Below are positions 34,394-43,167 of a stretch of 64,000 nucleotides of DNA, one piece after another. Both the position numbers and the translations under genes were made by a program. Within the stretch, counting starts at the first letter, position 1; each line of letters begins with the position of its first letter. This DNA is from Treponema sp. OMZ 798 (GTDB lineage Bacteria; Spirochaetota; Spirochaetia; Treponematales; Treponemataceae), in the NCBI RefSeq assembly GCF_024181385.1, contig NZ_CP051305.1, positions 2,728,001 to 2,792,000 of the forward strand, read 5' to 3'. Under the pieces are notes generated by a model, which was not told the origin of the DNA, did no database searches, and worked only from the letters and a program-made list of their open reading frames with translations.

Positions 34394-34794
34394 GAATACA
34401 GTCGAAAAAAACGGTTTTGGCAATAAGAATAATTTTGCCTATTCTTTATGTTTTGCTGATCGCTCTTATGTTTACCCTCGGCAGAACTCATGCAGTTTTA
34501 TTTGAAAATAAAAAGGCTGCCGACGGAAGTTTTAAGGCCTTTGATGCAATTGAAGTTACCTTTAATAATGAAGAGCCCTTGGAGCTTTTTAAGGGCGATA
34601 GGGATAAGATTCTTTTGCGAGGTCAAAAACACAAGGTTGTTATAAGATTTACCGACGGAAGAGAAGACTTTGTCGGAGAGTTTAGAATTCCGCTTTTTCA
34701 GGATACCATCCTGTTGTCCCTTCCGGCCTTGGTAGAAGGCCTGCCCTCTGCAGTAACGCCTTTCGAGTTATATACCGAGCCTTCAAAAGAGTAA
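34390..34794 (+). CDS. Small membrane-anchored protein of the DUF3798 transporter operon (possibly DUF6672)
   Basis: A 134-residue protein with one N-terminal membrane segment (about 10-30) and a beta-rich extracytoplasmic domain. The 4-nt overlap with the second permease ties it to the transporter. The family may be DUF6672, given with low confidence. It could be an accessory subunit of the importer. A terminator closes the operon just after it. Confidence 0.65.
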   Translation: MRIQSKKTVLAIRIILPILYVLLIALMFTLGRTHAVLFENKKAADGSFKAFDAIEVTFNNEEPLELFKGDRDKILLRGQKHKVVIRFTDGREDFVGEFRIPLFQDTILLSLPALVEGLPSAVTPFELYTEPSKE

Positions 34795-34814
34795 AGCTGT
34801 AAATATTTTAAATC

Positions 34815-34857
34815 AACCGCCTTTGTAAAACATTAAGTTTTTACGGGGCGGTTTTTT
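34815..34857 (+). terminator. Terminator of the DUF3798 transporter operon
   Basis: AACCGCC (34815-34821) pairs with GGCGGTT (34847-34853), with an inner GTAAAA/TTTTAC stem, and runs into TTTTTT. Confidence 0.8.
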
Positions 34858-34908
34858 GTTTGTATACCGTCTTAATAAATCAAGATATAGAATAATCCCC
34901 TCTTTTTA

Positions 34909-34917
34909 TGCTATAAT
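34909..34917 (+). promoter_or_regulatory. Extended -10 promoter of the AAA/PDDEXK gene
   Basis: TGC-TATAAT (34909-34917), 20 nt before the ATG at 34937, with the ribosome site AAGGAGG at 34924-34930. No convincing -35. Confidence 0.5.
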
Positions 34918-34936
34918 CTTATTAAGGAGGCTTAAT

Positions 34937-36559
34937 ATGGATTTTGATTTTTCACGAAAGATACCGATAGGGATCCAAAGTTTTGAAGATTTACGCAGAA
35001 AGCAATTTTTATATGTAGATAAAACTTTATATGCCTTTAAGCTGGCTAACTTAGGCAAGGTGTATTTTTTAAGCCGTCCGCGCCGCTTCGGTAAAAGCCT
35101 CTTTCTCTCAACCTTGAGGTCTTACTTTTTAGGTCAAAAAGAACTGTTTAAAGATTTATATATAGAAAAAGCTGAAGAAAAAAGGGCCGAAATCGAAAAG
35201 ACTGAAGCTTGGGTGGAGTATCCTGTGCTCTACTTGGATTTTAATATAGGCAAATACGATGAACCTCATTCCTTAAAAAGTCATTTAAACCTTGCCCTAA
35301 GTCAATTTGAAGAAATATATGGGGCTAATAAACAAGAAGAAGAGCCTGCCCAACGCTTTGCCGGTGTGATAAAGCGTGCTTACGAAAAAACGGGGCGCCA
35401 AGCGGTCATCCTTGTGGACGAATACGACAAGCCGCTTTTACAGACAATGAGTATAAACGAGGCCTTAAACGAAGAATACCGCAATACCCTAAAAGCCTTT
35501 TATTCCGTAATAAAAACCTGCGACCAATATATCCGCTTTGCCTTTTTAACGGGGGTAACAAAGTTTAGCAAAATAAGCATATTCAGCGATTTAAATAATT
35601 TACAGGATATAAGTATGCTGAATGATTATGCCGAAATATGCGGACTGACACAAGGCGAAATAGAAAACACCTTTCAGCCCGAAATAGAAAGATTAACAAA
35701 TAACACTAAAAACTCTTATGACAAAATGCTTGAAGAATTAAAAAAGCGCTATGACGGTTATAAGTTCAGTGTTTTAGGAGAATCGGTATATAATCCTTTC
35801 AGCATATTAAATACTCTCAGCTCAGGTGAATTAAAAAATTACTGGTTTGCGACAGGTACACCTACCTTTTTGGTAAACTACCTAAAAGACGCTTATTACA
35901 ATGTGCCCGATTTAGACGGAGGAGTCGAAATAAATGAGGCAGGGATAGACCTATATCGAGCTGATGCAAAAGACCCCTTGCCCATACTTTTTCAATCGGG
36001 GTATTTAACGATAAAAGAATATATAGAGGCTGCCGATATCTACCGCTTGGGCTTCCCTAATGATGAGGTGCGTTACGGCTTTTTAGAAAACCTTGTGCCT
36101 GCATACTCTTCTCTTAGGCCTTATGAAACGGCCTCTTCCGTATGGAGGTTTGCCGAAGATATCCGGGCGGGGAATGTAGATGAGTTTATGGAGCGGATGC
36201 AGGCTATAATAGCAGGCGTTCCTTACGATAACTTGCCTAAAGATAAGCTCAAACTAAGGGAGCAAAACTATCAGACGGCAGTCTACCTAATCTTTAAGCT
36301 TATGGGACAATTTGTACAGACTGAAATCCACTGTGCAAAGGGCAGGGCTGACTGCATTGTGCATACCAGAGACACAATCTACATCTTTGAGTTTAAGCTT
36401 ATGAGTGCCGGCACCGCCGAAGATGCGATCGCACAAATAAAAGAGAAGGGCTATGCCGAACAATTTAAGGCAGAAGGGAAAAAGATAATCCTGATAGGTT
36501 CAAGCTTTGATGAAGAAGAAAGAACTATCGGGGAATGGAAGACGGAAAGCTTAAGCTGA
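34937..36559 (+). CDS. AAA-ATPase-like protein with PD-(D/E)XK nuclease domain
   Basis: A 540-residue protein of a family very common in anaerobic host-associated bacteria (AAA-ATPase_like plus PDDEXK_9). The N-terminal ATPase has the P-loop RPRRFGKSLFLS and Walker B AVILVDEYDKPL. The C-terminal domain carries GRADCIVHTRDTIYIFEFK, the D...ExK core of a restriction-like nuclease. The start at 34937 has a perfect AAGGAGG. Its role is unknown; defence or mobile-element functions have been suggested for the family. It stands alone between two terminated units. Confidence 0.88.
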   Translation: MDFDFSRKIPIGIQSFEDLRRKQFLYVDKTLYAFKLANLGKVYFLSRPRRFGKSLFLSTLRSYFLGQKELFKDLYIEKAEEKRAEIEKTEAWVEYPVLYLDFNIGKYDEPHSLKSHLNLALSQFEEIYGANKQEEEPAQRFAGVIKRAYEKTGRQAVILVDEYDKPLLQTMSINEALNEEYRNTLKAFYSVIKTCDQYIRFAFLTGVTKFSKISIFSDLNNLQDISMLNDYAEICGLTQGEIENTFQPEIERLTNNTKNSYDKMLEELKKRYDGYKFSVLGESVYNPFSILNTLSSGELKNYWFATGTPTFLVNYLKDAYYNVPDLDGGVEINEAGIDLYRADAKDPLPILFQSGYLTIKEYIEAADIYRLGFPNDEVRYGFLENLVPAYSSLRPYETASSVWRFAEDIRAGNVDEFMERMQAIIAGVPYDNLPKDKLKLREQNYQTAVYLIFKLMGQFVQTEIHCAKGRADCIVHTRDTIYIFEFKLMSAGTAEDAIAQIKEKGYAEQFKAEGKKIILIGSSFDEEERTIGEWKTESLS

Positions 36560-36593
36560 TTTAAAATATAGAAGAGGTAAAAGCTTTAAGCTA

Positions 36594-36622
36594 TTGAAAC
36601 ACTGTAAGGCATTTGCTACAAT
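36594..36622 (+). promoter_or_regulatory. Promoter of the mtnN-aroB-cysteine desulfurase operon
   Basis: TTGAAA (36594-36599), 17 bp, TACAAT (36617-36622), about 38 nt before the mtnN ATG. Confidence 0.65.
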
Positions 36623-36659
36623 ATATGCCCTTATTTTGAATTTAGAAAGAGGTTAAGAT

Positions 36660-37382
36660 ATGAAGATAGGAATTTTCGGCGCTGAAGAGCAGGAAGTTAA
36701 ACTTTTAAAAAAGCATTTAGTTGGGGAAATTCGTAAAATTGCCGGCCTTAATTTTTTTACCGGTACGATAATGGGAAAGGATGTTGTTCTGGTTTGCAGC
36801 GGAATAGGCAAGGTGAATGCAGCTCTTTGCTGTCAAATTCTTATTTCGGAGTTTAAGGTTGATGCCGTAATAAACACAGGGGCTGCCGGCGGTCTGATAG
36901 AAGACTTAAAGGTTTTTGATATTGTTGTATCGTCGGAAGCCGTTCAGCACGATGTGGATGCAACGGCCTTCGGCTATCCTCTTGGACAGGTGCCTATGAC
37001 AAAGTCGCCTTTTTGGCCTGCCGATAAAAAGCTTAAAAATCTCGCCGTAAAAGCCTTTAAGACTATGCAACAAGAACATGACGATGAGCATATAAAAAAT
37101 TTAAAACTTGTTGAAGGCCTCATTGCCTCAGGAGATGTTTTTGTATCCGATGAAAAAATCAGGGCAAGGATTATCAAAGAATTTAATCCTGCCTGTGTTG
37201 AAATGGAAGGTGCCGCCGCAGCTCAGGTGTGCAAAATAAATAAAATCCCCTTTTTAATTTTGAGAAGTATTTCCGATACGGCCGGCAGGGACGAGGCTGC
37301 TAAAATTTCTTATGATGTTTTTTCGGCACAGGCAGCAAAGGATTCCTCTCTTCTGGTGCTGCAAATGCTGAAGATGCTTTAA
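36660..37382 (+). CDS. mtnN: 5'-methylthioadenosine/S-adenosylhomocysteine nucleosidase
   Basis: A 240-residue cytosolic enzyme that removes adenine from methylthioadenosine and S-adenosylhomocysteine. Family motifs are clear: MKIGIFGAEEQEV, VINTGAAGGL, VEMEGAAAAQV (substrate-binding Glu residues) and ILRSISDTAG with the catalytic aspartate. AGAGG precedes the ATG. It is the first gene of a three-gene unit with aroB and a cysteine desulfurase. It salvages adenine and clears the by-product of methylation reactions. Confidence 0.94.
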   Translation: MKIGIFGAEEQEVKLLKKHLVGEIRKIAGLNFFTGTIMGKDVVLVCSGIGKVNAALCCQILISEFKVDAVINTGAAGGLIEDLKVFDIVVSSEAVQHDVDATAFGYPLGQVPMTKSPFWPADKKLKNLAVKAFKTMQQEHDDEHIKNLKLVEGLIASGDVFVSDEKIRARIIKEFNPACVEMEGAAAAQVCKINKIPFLILRSISDTAGRDEAAKISYDVFSAQAAKDSSLLVLQMLKML

Positions 37383-37387
37383 AAACT

Positions 37388-38428
37388 ATGAAAGTTATGG
37401 ATAGCTTTGAGTTTACAACGGTTCAAGGAAAAACTGAAGTTTTTTACTGCGATGAGCCTTCTTTACCGCCTGTAGGCATATCGGGCGGAATGTACATTGC
37501 CGATTCCAATACGGCCTCTATCGCAAGGGCTGCAAAGAATTTCCGTTCTGACCTTCCATTGGTTATAATTGAAGCCGGAGAAGAACATAAGAATTTTACC
37601 TCCCTTGTGCTCATCTTAAAAACAGCCCTCGATGCGGGCTTAAGCCGTAATTCTGTTTTTATCGGAGCCGGAGGCGGCCTTGTTTGCGATTTGGCGGCTT
37701 TTGCTGCCTCGGTTTATATGAGGGGGGCAAAATGCAAGCTTGTTCCTACAAGTCTTTTAGCCATGGCTGATGCAGCCATAGGCGGAAAAACCGCAATAAA
37801 TTTTGACGGTTATAAAAACATGGTTGGAACCTTTTTTAAGGCTGATGAAGTTTACATAAGTCCCAAGGTTTTAAAAAGCTTAAGCGAGGAAGAATATCTT
37901 TCAGGTTTGTCGGAAATATTTAAGATGGGCCTTTTATATTCAAACGATATTTATCAAGCCTTTAGGACTCAAAAAGAAAAGATATTGGCAAGGGATGAGG
38001 ACCTTTGTTTAGAGCTTGTAAAACAGGCCGTTGAGGCTAAGGCTCAGGTTGTAAGCCGCGACTTTGACGAAAAAAATGAAAGGGCCTTTTTAAACCTAGG
38101 GCATACTTTTGGTCATGCACTGGAGTCGGTTTTAAACTTTTCTCAAGTTTCTCACGGAGAAGCTGTTGCTTGGGGAATCTCGAGGGCTCTGCTTGTAGGT
38201 AAAAAACTTGGCTTGACCGATCCCGCTTATACTGATGAGGTTATAGATCTTATCAAGGTCTACGGCTTGCCGGATGAATCGGTTTTACCTGACCCGGATG
38301 AAATAATTTTAGCAATGAAAAAAGATAAAAAAAACATAAACGGAAAGATCCGTTTAATTTTGCAAAAAAATATTTGCGAAACCTTTACCTGCGAGGTTTC
38401 TGAAGATATTATTCGGGAGGTCCTATGA
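37388..38428 (+). CDS. aroB: 3-dehydroquinate synthase
   Basis: A 346-residue NAD-dependent enzyme of the shikimate pathway that cyclises DAHP to 3-dehydroquinate. The motifs are GGGLVCDLAAFAASVYMRG, PTSLLAMADAAIGGKTAIN, the metal-binding GHTFGHALE and SHGEAVAWG, and a C-terminal KKDKKNINGKI segment. The start lies 5 nt after mtnN; no strong ribosome site is visible, so coupling is likely. The 3' end overlaps the next gene by 4 nt. Confidence 0.94.
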   Translation: MKVMDSFEFTTVQGKTEVFYCDEPSLPPVGISGGMYIADSNTASIARAAKNFRSDLPLVIIEAGEEHKNFTSLVLILKTALDAGLSRNSVFIGAGGGLVCDLAAFAASVYMRGAKCKLVPTSLLAMADAAIGGKTAINFDGYKNMVGTFFKADEVYISPKVLKSLSEEEYLSGLSEIFKMGLLYSNDIYQAFRTQKEKILARDEDLCLELVKQAVEAKAQVVSRDFDEKNERAFLNLGHTFGHALESVLNFSQVSHGEAVAWGISRALLVGKKLGLTDPAYTDEVIDLIKVYGLPDESVLPDPDEIILAMKKDKKNINGKIRLILQKNICETFTCEVSEDIIREVL

Positions 38429-39567
38429 TTTATTTGGATTGGGCGGCTACAGCCCTTCCTCAAGAAGATATAATTACTGAAGCCTTAAAAAAATCTTTTG
38501 AATACTTTGCAAACCCTTCTGCAAAGCATTTTATGGGTAAAGAAGCTCGAAAAATTCTCGAAGAAGCCCGTTCTGAAATTGCCGGTCTTTTAAATACGGT
38601 TCCTGAGCATATTGTTTTTACATCTGGCGGAACCGAGGGTGATTACATACCCATGCTCTCCCTTTTGTCCCATCCTTCTACATGCTCGATTGCGGTAAGC
38701 AATATAGAACACTCCGCCGTTAGGGAGCAGGCTGATATTATGAAGGCCCGAGGTTATAAGATTTTGCAAATTCCGGCAGACAAAAACGGTTTTATAAGTG
38801 CCGATGCCGTTTTAAAAACCATAGATTCCGATACGGTCTTTGTTTCTGTAATGGCAGTAAACAATGAAACAGGAGCAATTCAGCCCATAGCCGAAATAGG
38901 GAAGGCCCTTGAGGAATATTCTAAGGGAAAAAGAAAGATTCACTTTCATACGGATGCTGTGCAGGCTATAGGGAAAATTCCCTTTGATTTGTCAAAGACG
39001 GCTGTTCATTCCGCTTCTTTTAGCGGGCATAAAATAGGAGCTCCCAGAGGAATCGGTTTTTTGTATCTTAAAAAAAACATAGAATCCTTTATCCGCGGGG
39101 GCGGGCAAGAAAATGGTATAAGGCCCGGAACCGAAAACCTTGCTGGTATTTTAGCCTTATACGGCTGCTTAAAAAAATATTATGAGAACTTAGATATTTA
39201 TGTTTCTCATGCAAAAAAACTGATGGATTTTTTAATTGATGAGTTATCGGGTATTGCGGGTTTAAGTTTTATCCCTGAAGCTCGTCCTCAGCTAAAAGAT
39301 AAATTTTCTCCGTGGATTTTACAGTTTGCCGTTAAAGAATTGACAGGTGAGGTTCTTGTCCGCTGCTTATCGGAGAAGGGAATCTGTATTTCTACAGGTT
39401 CTGCATGTTCTTCAAGAAAGCAAATCCGTCCCGTTTTAGAGGCAATGAAAATCGATGCTAAGGTGCAGCAAAATTCGGTGCGGGTTTCGATAGGCCCTTC
39501 AACACAAAAAAAAGAGCTTGAGGTCTTTGTAAAAACTCTAAAAGAAATTCTGATAGAATTCCGCTAG
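38425..39567 (+). CDS. Cysteine desulfurase (NifS/IscS-like)
   Basis: A 380-residue PLP enzyme that releases sulfur from cysteine for Fe-S clusters or tRNA thiolation. PLP-binding lysine lies in SFSGHKIGAPRG, and the catalytic cysteine is C328 in STGSACSSR. The short NifS-type active loop fits group I enzymes. It overlaps aroB by 4 nt. No IscU or scaffold gene is next to it. A role in Fe-S assembly versus tRNA modification cannot be told. Confidence 0.92.
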   Translation: MIYLDWAATALPQEDIITEALKKSFEYFANPSAKHFMGKEARKILEEARSEIAGLLNTVPEHIVFTSGGTEGDYIPMLSLLSHPSTCSIAVSNIEHSAVREQADIMKARGYKILQIPADKNGFISADAVLKTIDSDTVFVSVMAVNNETGAIQPIAEIGKALEEYSKGKRKIHFHTDAVQAIGKIPFDLSKTAVHSASFSGHKIGAPRGIGFLYLKKNIESFIRGGGQENGIRPGTENLAGILALYGCLKKYYENLDIYVSHAKKLMDFLIDELSGIAGLSFIPEARPQLKDKFSPWILQFAVKELTGEVLVRCLSEKGICISTGSACSSRKQIRPVLEAMKIDAKVQQNSVRVSIGPSTQKKELEVFVKTLKEILIEFR

Positions 39568-39583
39568 TTAAACGAACGGCCTT

Positions 39584-40891
39584 TTATTGGGCTTCACACT
39601 TGTTACAGTTTTCTTGTTCTTCTTTTAGCTTTGCCGTAACCTTTGATTGGCGGGCTAGGCGGTTAGCCAACAGGCGGGACAAAAAGATACCGTAATGAGG
39701 ATACTTCTCAATCAGCTGCATAAACTTCATTTTAGGAATCTTAACAAGAGAACCTTCACCTATGGACACCACTGTTGCAGATCTTCTGTCGTTCATTAAA
39801 AAAGCCATTTCGCCTATAAAGATGTCTGCAGGGGTTAAAACGGACATCAGCTTATTGTTTACATAGACAGCGTACCGTCCCGAGCTTATATAGAAAAGGT
39901 CGCTTGAGTCTTCGTTTTCACGGCAAACAATCTGCATATGCTTAAAGGTTAGTAATTGCTGCGATTTTAAAATAGCCGGGGTCAGGTTTGCTATGTGTCT
40001 TTGGTTTTTTACCTCAAAAGAAACCTCATTTCCGATGTTATTGTAGCGTATATTTTTTACCAGAGTTTGAGAAAGTTTAATGCCCATACCGTGGAGGCCT
40101 GCTTCAAAGTCTGCTTCAAGGTGGCTCCTCCAGTCAAAGCCATTTCCTTCATCCTTGATAGTTATCTTTGTTTTTTCGGGCAATACCGAATATGTGATAT
40201 AAACCTTTTTCTTTTTTATTTCGGGATTTTTTTGTTTTTCGGCAATAAGGTCAAGCATATTCTTGCCGCTTCTCAGCCATTTGTTCTTTTCCTCATAGGA
40301 AATATTACAGTTTCCATGCTCTACAGCATTAAGCAAAAATTCCATCATTGCCGTTTGTAAGGATGATCTTTCCTCTTCATTAACCCTGTCGGTATTGTAT
40401 AGGTAGGTTCCAATTAGGTTTGCATAAAAGACAATTTCGAAAGGGTCCGTATCGCTTACGAAGTGTCCCGTTTCTTTTTCGTCAGGTCTTTGGTGCATAC
40501 CGCGGTTAAAAAGGAAGTGCTGATGCTGATTTAAAATTTTTATTATTTGAGTTGTATTTTTTTCAAAGTCTTTTCGTGTACATACAAATAAAAAGTTCGG
40601 CTCTTTTATTTGTTCCAGTTTTGCCTTTTCATGGCGAGTCTCCGTTATTGCTATAATTCCTCCGAATAAAAGCCAAGGATCATCTTTTATGATTTTTAAG
40701 CAGGCCTCTGCATCTATATTGGGATCTGCAAAATCAATAATCTTAATTTCAGGCATTTCATATTTAAAGAATGAAACGATGTTTTCATATTTATCGAGAA
40801 CGGCAATGTCGACGTTTTCAATATTCTCTGCAGCGGCTTTTAATCCGTTGACCGTAGTTTTTATTGTGCTTATTATGGGTACCTTTTTCAT
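39584..40891 (-). CDS. Receiver-like/HATPase/cyclic-nucleotide-binding signalling protein
   Basis: A 435-residue cytosolic protein with an unusual order of domains. Residues 1-120 resemble a response-regulator receiver fold, but the usual phospho-acceptor motif is not evident. Residues about 140-305 are an HATPase_c_2/RsbW-like ATPase (EFLLNAVEHGN, IKDEGNGFDW, GLHGMGIKL). Residues about 315-425 are a cyclic-nucleotide-binding domain (GEMAFLMNDRRSATV). No histidine phospho-acceptor domain is seen, so it may work as an anti-sigma-type kinase or a ligand-gated switch. The second ATG (40891) has the better spacing from AAAGGA. It is divergent from glgX. Confidence 0.85.
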   Translation of the reverse strand: MKKVPIISTIKTTVNGLKAAAENIENVDIAVLDKYENIVSFFKYEMPEIKIIDFADPNIDAEACLKIIKDDPWLLFGGIIAITETRHEKAKLEQIKEPNFLFVCTRKDFEKNTTQIIKILNQHQHFLFNRGMHQRPDEKETGHFVSDTDPFEIVFYANLIGTYLYNTDRVNEEERSSLQTAMMEFLLNAVEHGNCNISYEEKNKWLRSGKNMLDLIAEKQKNPEIKKKKVYITYSVLPEKTKITIKDEGNGFDWRSHLEADFEAGLHGMGIKLSQTLVKNIRYNNIGNEVSFEVKNQRHIANLTPAILKSQQLLTFKHMQIVCRENEDSSDLFYISSGRYAVYVNNKLMSVLTPADIFIGEMAFLMNDRRSATVVSIGEGSLVKIPKMKFMQLIEKYPHYGIFLSRLLANRLARQSKVTAKLKEEQENCNKCEAQ

Positions 40892-40957
40892 CATTATTTC
40901 CTTTAAAATATACTCCGCATTATAGCATAAATTTGAAATACATACTATACTTTAACG

Positions 40958-43099
40958 ATGAATATGAACGATTTATCTTTTTTTCAAGGAAGATCCGCAC
41001 CCCTTGGGGCTCAGTTGAGCCCGGATGGGGTAAATTTTAGTGTTTTTTCCAGAAATGCAAAAGAAATGGTCCTTCACTTATTTGAAACGGTAGAGGATTC
41101 CGAGCCTATAATCTCATATAAACTGGATCCGCAAATAAATAAAACAGGCGATATTTGGCATGTGTTTGCAGCAGGGCTGAAAAATTGGGCCTTTTATCTG
41201 TATACGGCAGACGGGGATTTTTTACCCTCAGCCGGCCATTTATTTGATACAAATAATTACTTGCTCGATCCTTATGCGCGGCTTATAAGTGCTCACTCCA
41301 TATTTAATTCGGAGCAAATTTTTAATCAAATAAAAAGCAAGGTCTCCGGCGGTAAAAATCAAAATAAAAGAACGGCAAACGGTTTTCCTAAGTGTGTTGT
41401 TGTAAATGAAAGGGAATTCGATTGGCAGGGAGATAAGCCTTTAAATATCCCGCTCCAAAAATGTGTAATATATGAGGCCCATGTAAAAGGTTTTTCTTTT
41501 TTAAACGATAAGATAAGCCCTACTAAGAGGGGAAAGTATTCAGGGCTTGTGGAACTGATTCCTTATTTAAAAGATTTGGGAATTACCTCTCTTGAGCTCC
41601 TGCCGGTTTTTGAATTTGATGAAAACGAAAATATGAACGTGAACCCGAAAACAGGCCTCAGGTTAAAAAATTATTGGGGTTACAGTACCATTGCTTTTTT
41701 TGCCCCTAAAGCCCTCTATGCCGAGGATCCCGGGAATGCCGTAAACGAGTTTAAATTTATGGTGAGGGAGTTTCATAAGGCCGGTATCGAAATAATCTTG
41801 GATGTGGTTTTTAACCATACTGCAGAAGGAAACGAAAACGGTCCTGTTTTTTCTTTTAAAGGATTGGATAACTCCATTTACTATCATCTTGAAGATAATA
41901 AGCTTTATTATAAAAACTTTTCAGGCTGCGGTAATAGTATAAAGGCCTCAGAAACTCCGGTCATAAAATTTATTCTGGATTGCTTACGTTATTGGGTAAC
42001 CGAAATGCATGTGGACGGATTCCGTTTTGATTTGGCTCCTGTTTTGGCACGAAATAAAACCGGAAATATAGATTTCAATTCTTTTATGATACAGGCCATT
42101 GCAGATGATCCGGCTCTTCATTCTACGAAGATTATAGCTGAAGCCTGGGATGCCGCCGGCGCCTACATGGTTGGAAAATTCCCCGGACGCTGGGCGGAGT
42201 GGAACGATTTATTTAGGAATTCGGTCAGGCAGTTTTGGCTTCAGCCGAATCCCGACATAAGGCACTTAGCAAGCAGGGTAACCGGTTCATCTGATTTATA
42301 TTTTCAAAGCGGAAGACGGCCTTATCAGTCAATAAATTTTGTTTGCTGTCATGACGGCTTTACCCTCTGGGATTTATTAAGCTACTCCGAAAAACATAAT
42401 GAAGAAAACGGAGAAAATAACCGTGACGGTTCAAACGAAAATTTAAGTTATAATCACGGAATAGAGGGACGGGCTTCTAACGAGGTTGAGCTTATGAGGA
42501 TGAGGTCTGCAAAAAATATTTTGACAACCCTTATTCTTTCGGCCGGCACACCTATGATTAACATGGGAGATGAGGTATTCCGTACACAAAACGGCAACAA
42601 CAATACCTATTGCCAGGACAATGAAATGTCGTGGTTTGATTGGGAGCTTGTTGAAGAAAATAAGGACTTTTTTGAATTCACAAAAAAACTTGTAAACTTG
42701 AGAAAAAGACATTTTTCTTTTTTAAGAAAACATTTTTTTACGGGTGTGCCTAAAAATAACGGAACTCCAAACGATATTACATGGTTTGATTATCAGGCTA
42801 AGACACCGGACTGGACCAAGCCTTCTAATTTTTTAGCCTTTCTAATAGACGGAAATAAAATTAATTTGGAAAGCGATGAAGACGACAATGATTTTTATGT
42901 TATGGCCAATAGTTACAATAACGATATGACGGTAAGACTTCCTCCCCCTTCTTCAGGCGGAAAGGTTTGGCACCGCCTGATAGATACCTCGTACACGGGC
43001 GGCAAAGATTTTTTAGATGAAGATAATACCGAGCAAATTATGAATCAACAAGTGTATGTCGTGCTGGCTAGAACTATTGTGGTTTTAATTGCGAAATAG
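40958..43099 (+). CDS. glgX: Glycogen debranching enzyme (GlgX/isoamylase type)
   Basis: A 713-residue GH13 enzyme that cuts alpha-1,6 branches of glycogen. An N-terminal CBM48 domain (about 10-150) precedes the catalytic barrel with VVFNHTAEGNE, nucleophile in DGFRFDLA, acid/base in IIAEAWDA, and CCHDGFTLWD. It has no signal peptide and so acts in the cytoplasm. TATACT (40946-40951) lies 6 nt before the ATG and no ribosome site is present, suggesting leaderless translation. With the alpha-glucosidase at 26.5 kb it points to intracellular glucan use. Confidence 0.94.
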   Translation: MNMNDLSFFQGRSAPLGAQLSPDGVNFSVFSRNAKEMVLHLFETVEDSEPIISYKLDPQINKTGDIWHVFAAGLKNWAFYLYTADGDFLPSAGHLFDTNNYLLDPYARLISAHSIFNSEQIFNQIKSKVSGGKNQNKRTANGFPKCVVVNEREFDWQGDKPLNIPLQKCVIYEAHVKGFSFLNDKISPTKRGKYSGLVELIPYLKDLGITSLELLPVFEFDENENMNVNPKTGLRLKNYWGYSTIAFFAPKALYAEDPGNAVNEFKFMVREFHKAGIEIILDVVFNHTAEGNENGPVFSFKGLDNSIYYHLEDNKLYYKNFSGCGNSIKASETPVIKFILDCLRYWVTEMHVDGFRFDLAPVLARNKTGNIDFNSFMIQAIADDPALHSTKIIAEAWDAAGAYMVGKFPGRWAEWNDLFRNSVRQFWLQPNPDIRHLASRVTGSSDLYFQSGRRPYQSINFVCCHDGFTLWDLLSYSEKHNEENGENNRDGSNENLSYNHGIEGRASNEVELMRMRSAKNILTTLILSAGTPMINMGDEVFRTQNGNNNTYCQDNEMSWFDWELVEENKDFFEFTKKLVNLRKRHFSFLRKHFFTGVPKNNGTPNDITWFDYQAKTPDWTKPSNFLAFLIDGNKINLESDEDDNDFYVMANSYNNDMTVRLPPPSSGGKVWHRLIDTSYTGGKDFLDEDNTEQIMNQQVYVVLARTIVVLIAK

Positions 43100-43109
43100 A
43101 ATAGTCCCC

Positions 43110-43138
43110 TTGTTCAAACTTCTCAATAGTGTTATAGT
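43110..43138 (+). promoter_or_regulatory. Promoter of the S9 peptidase gene
   Basis: TTGTTC (43110-43115), 17 bp, TATAGT (43133-43138), 30 nt before the ATG at 43168, with GAGGAG as the ribosome site. Confidence 0.65.
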
Positions 43139-43167
43139 AATTTAACAAGAATATTTGAGGAGAATTT

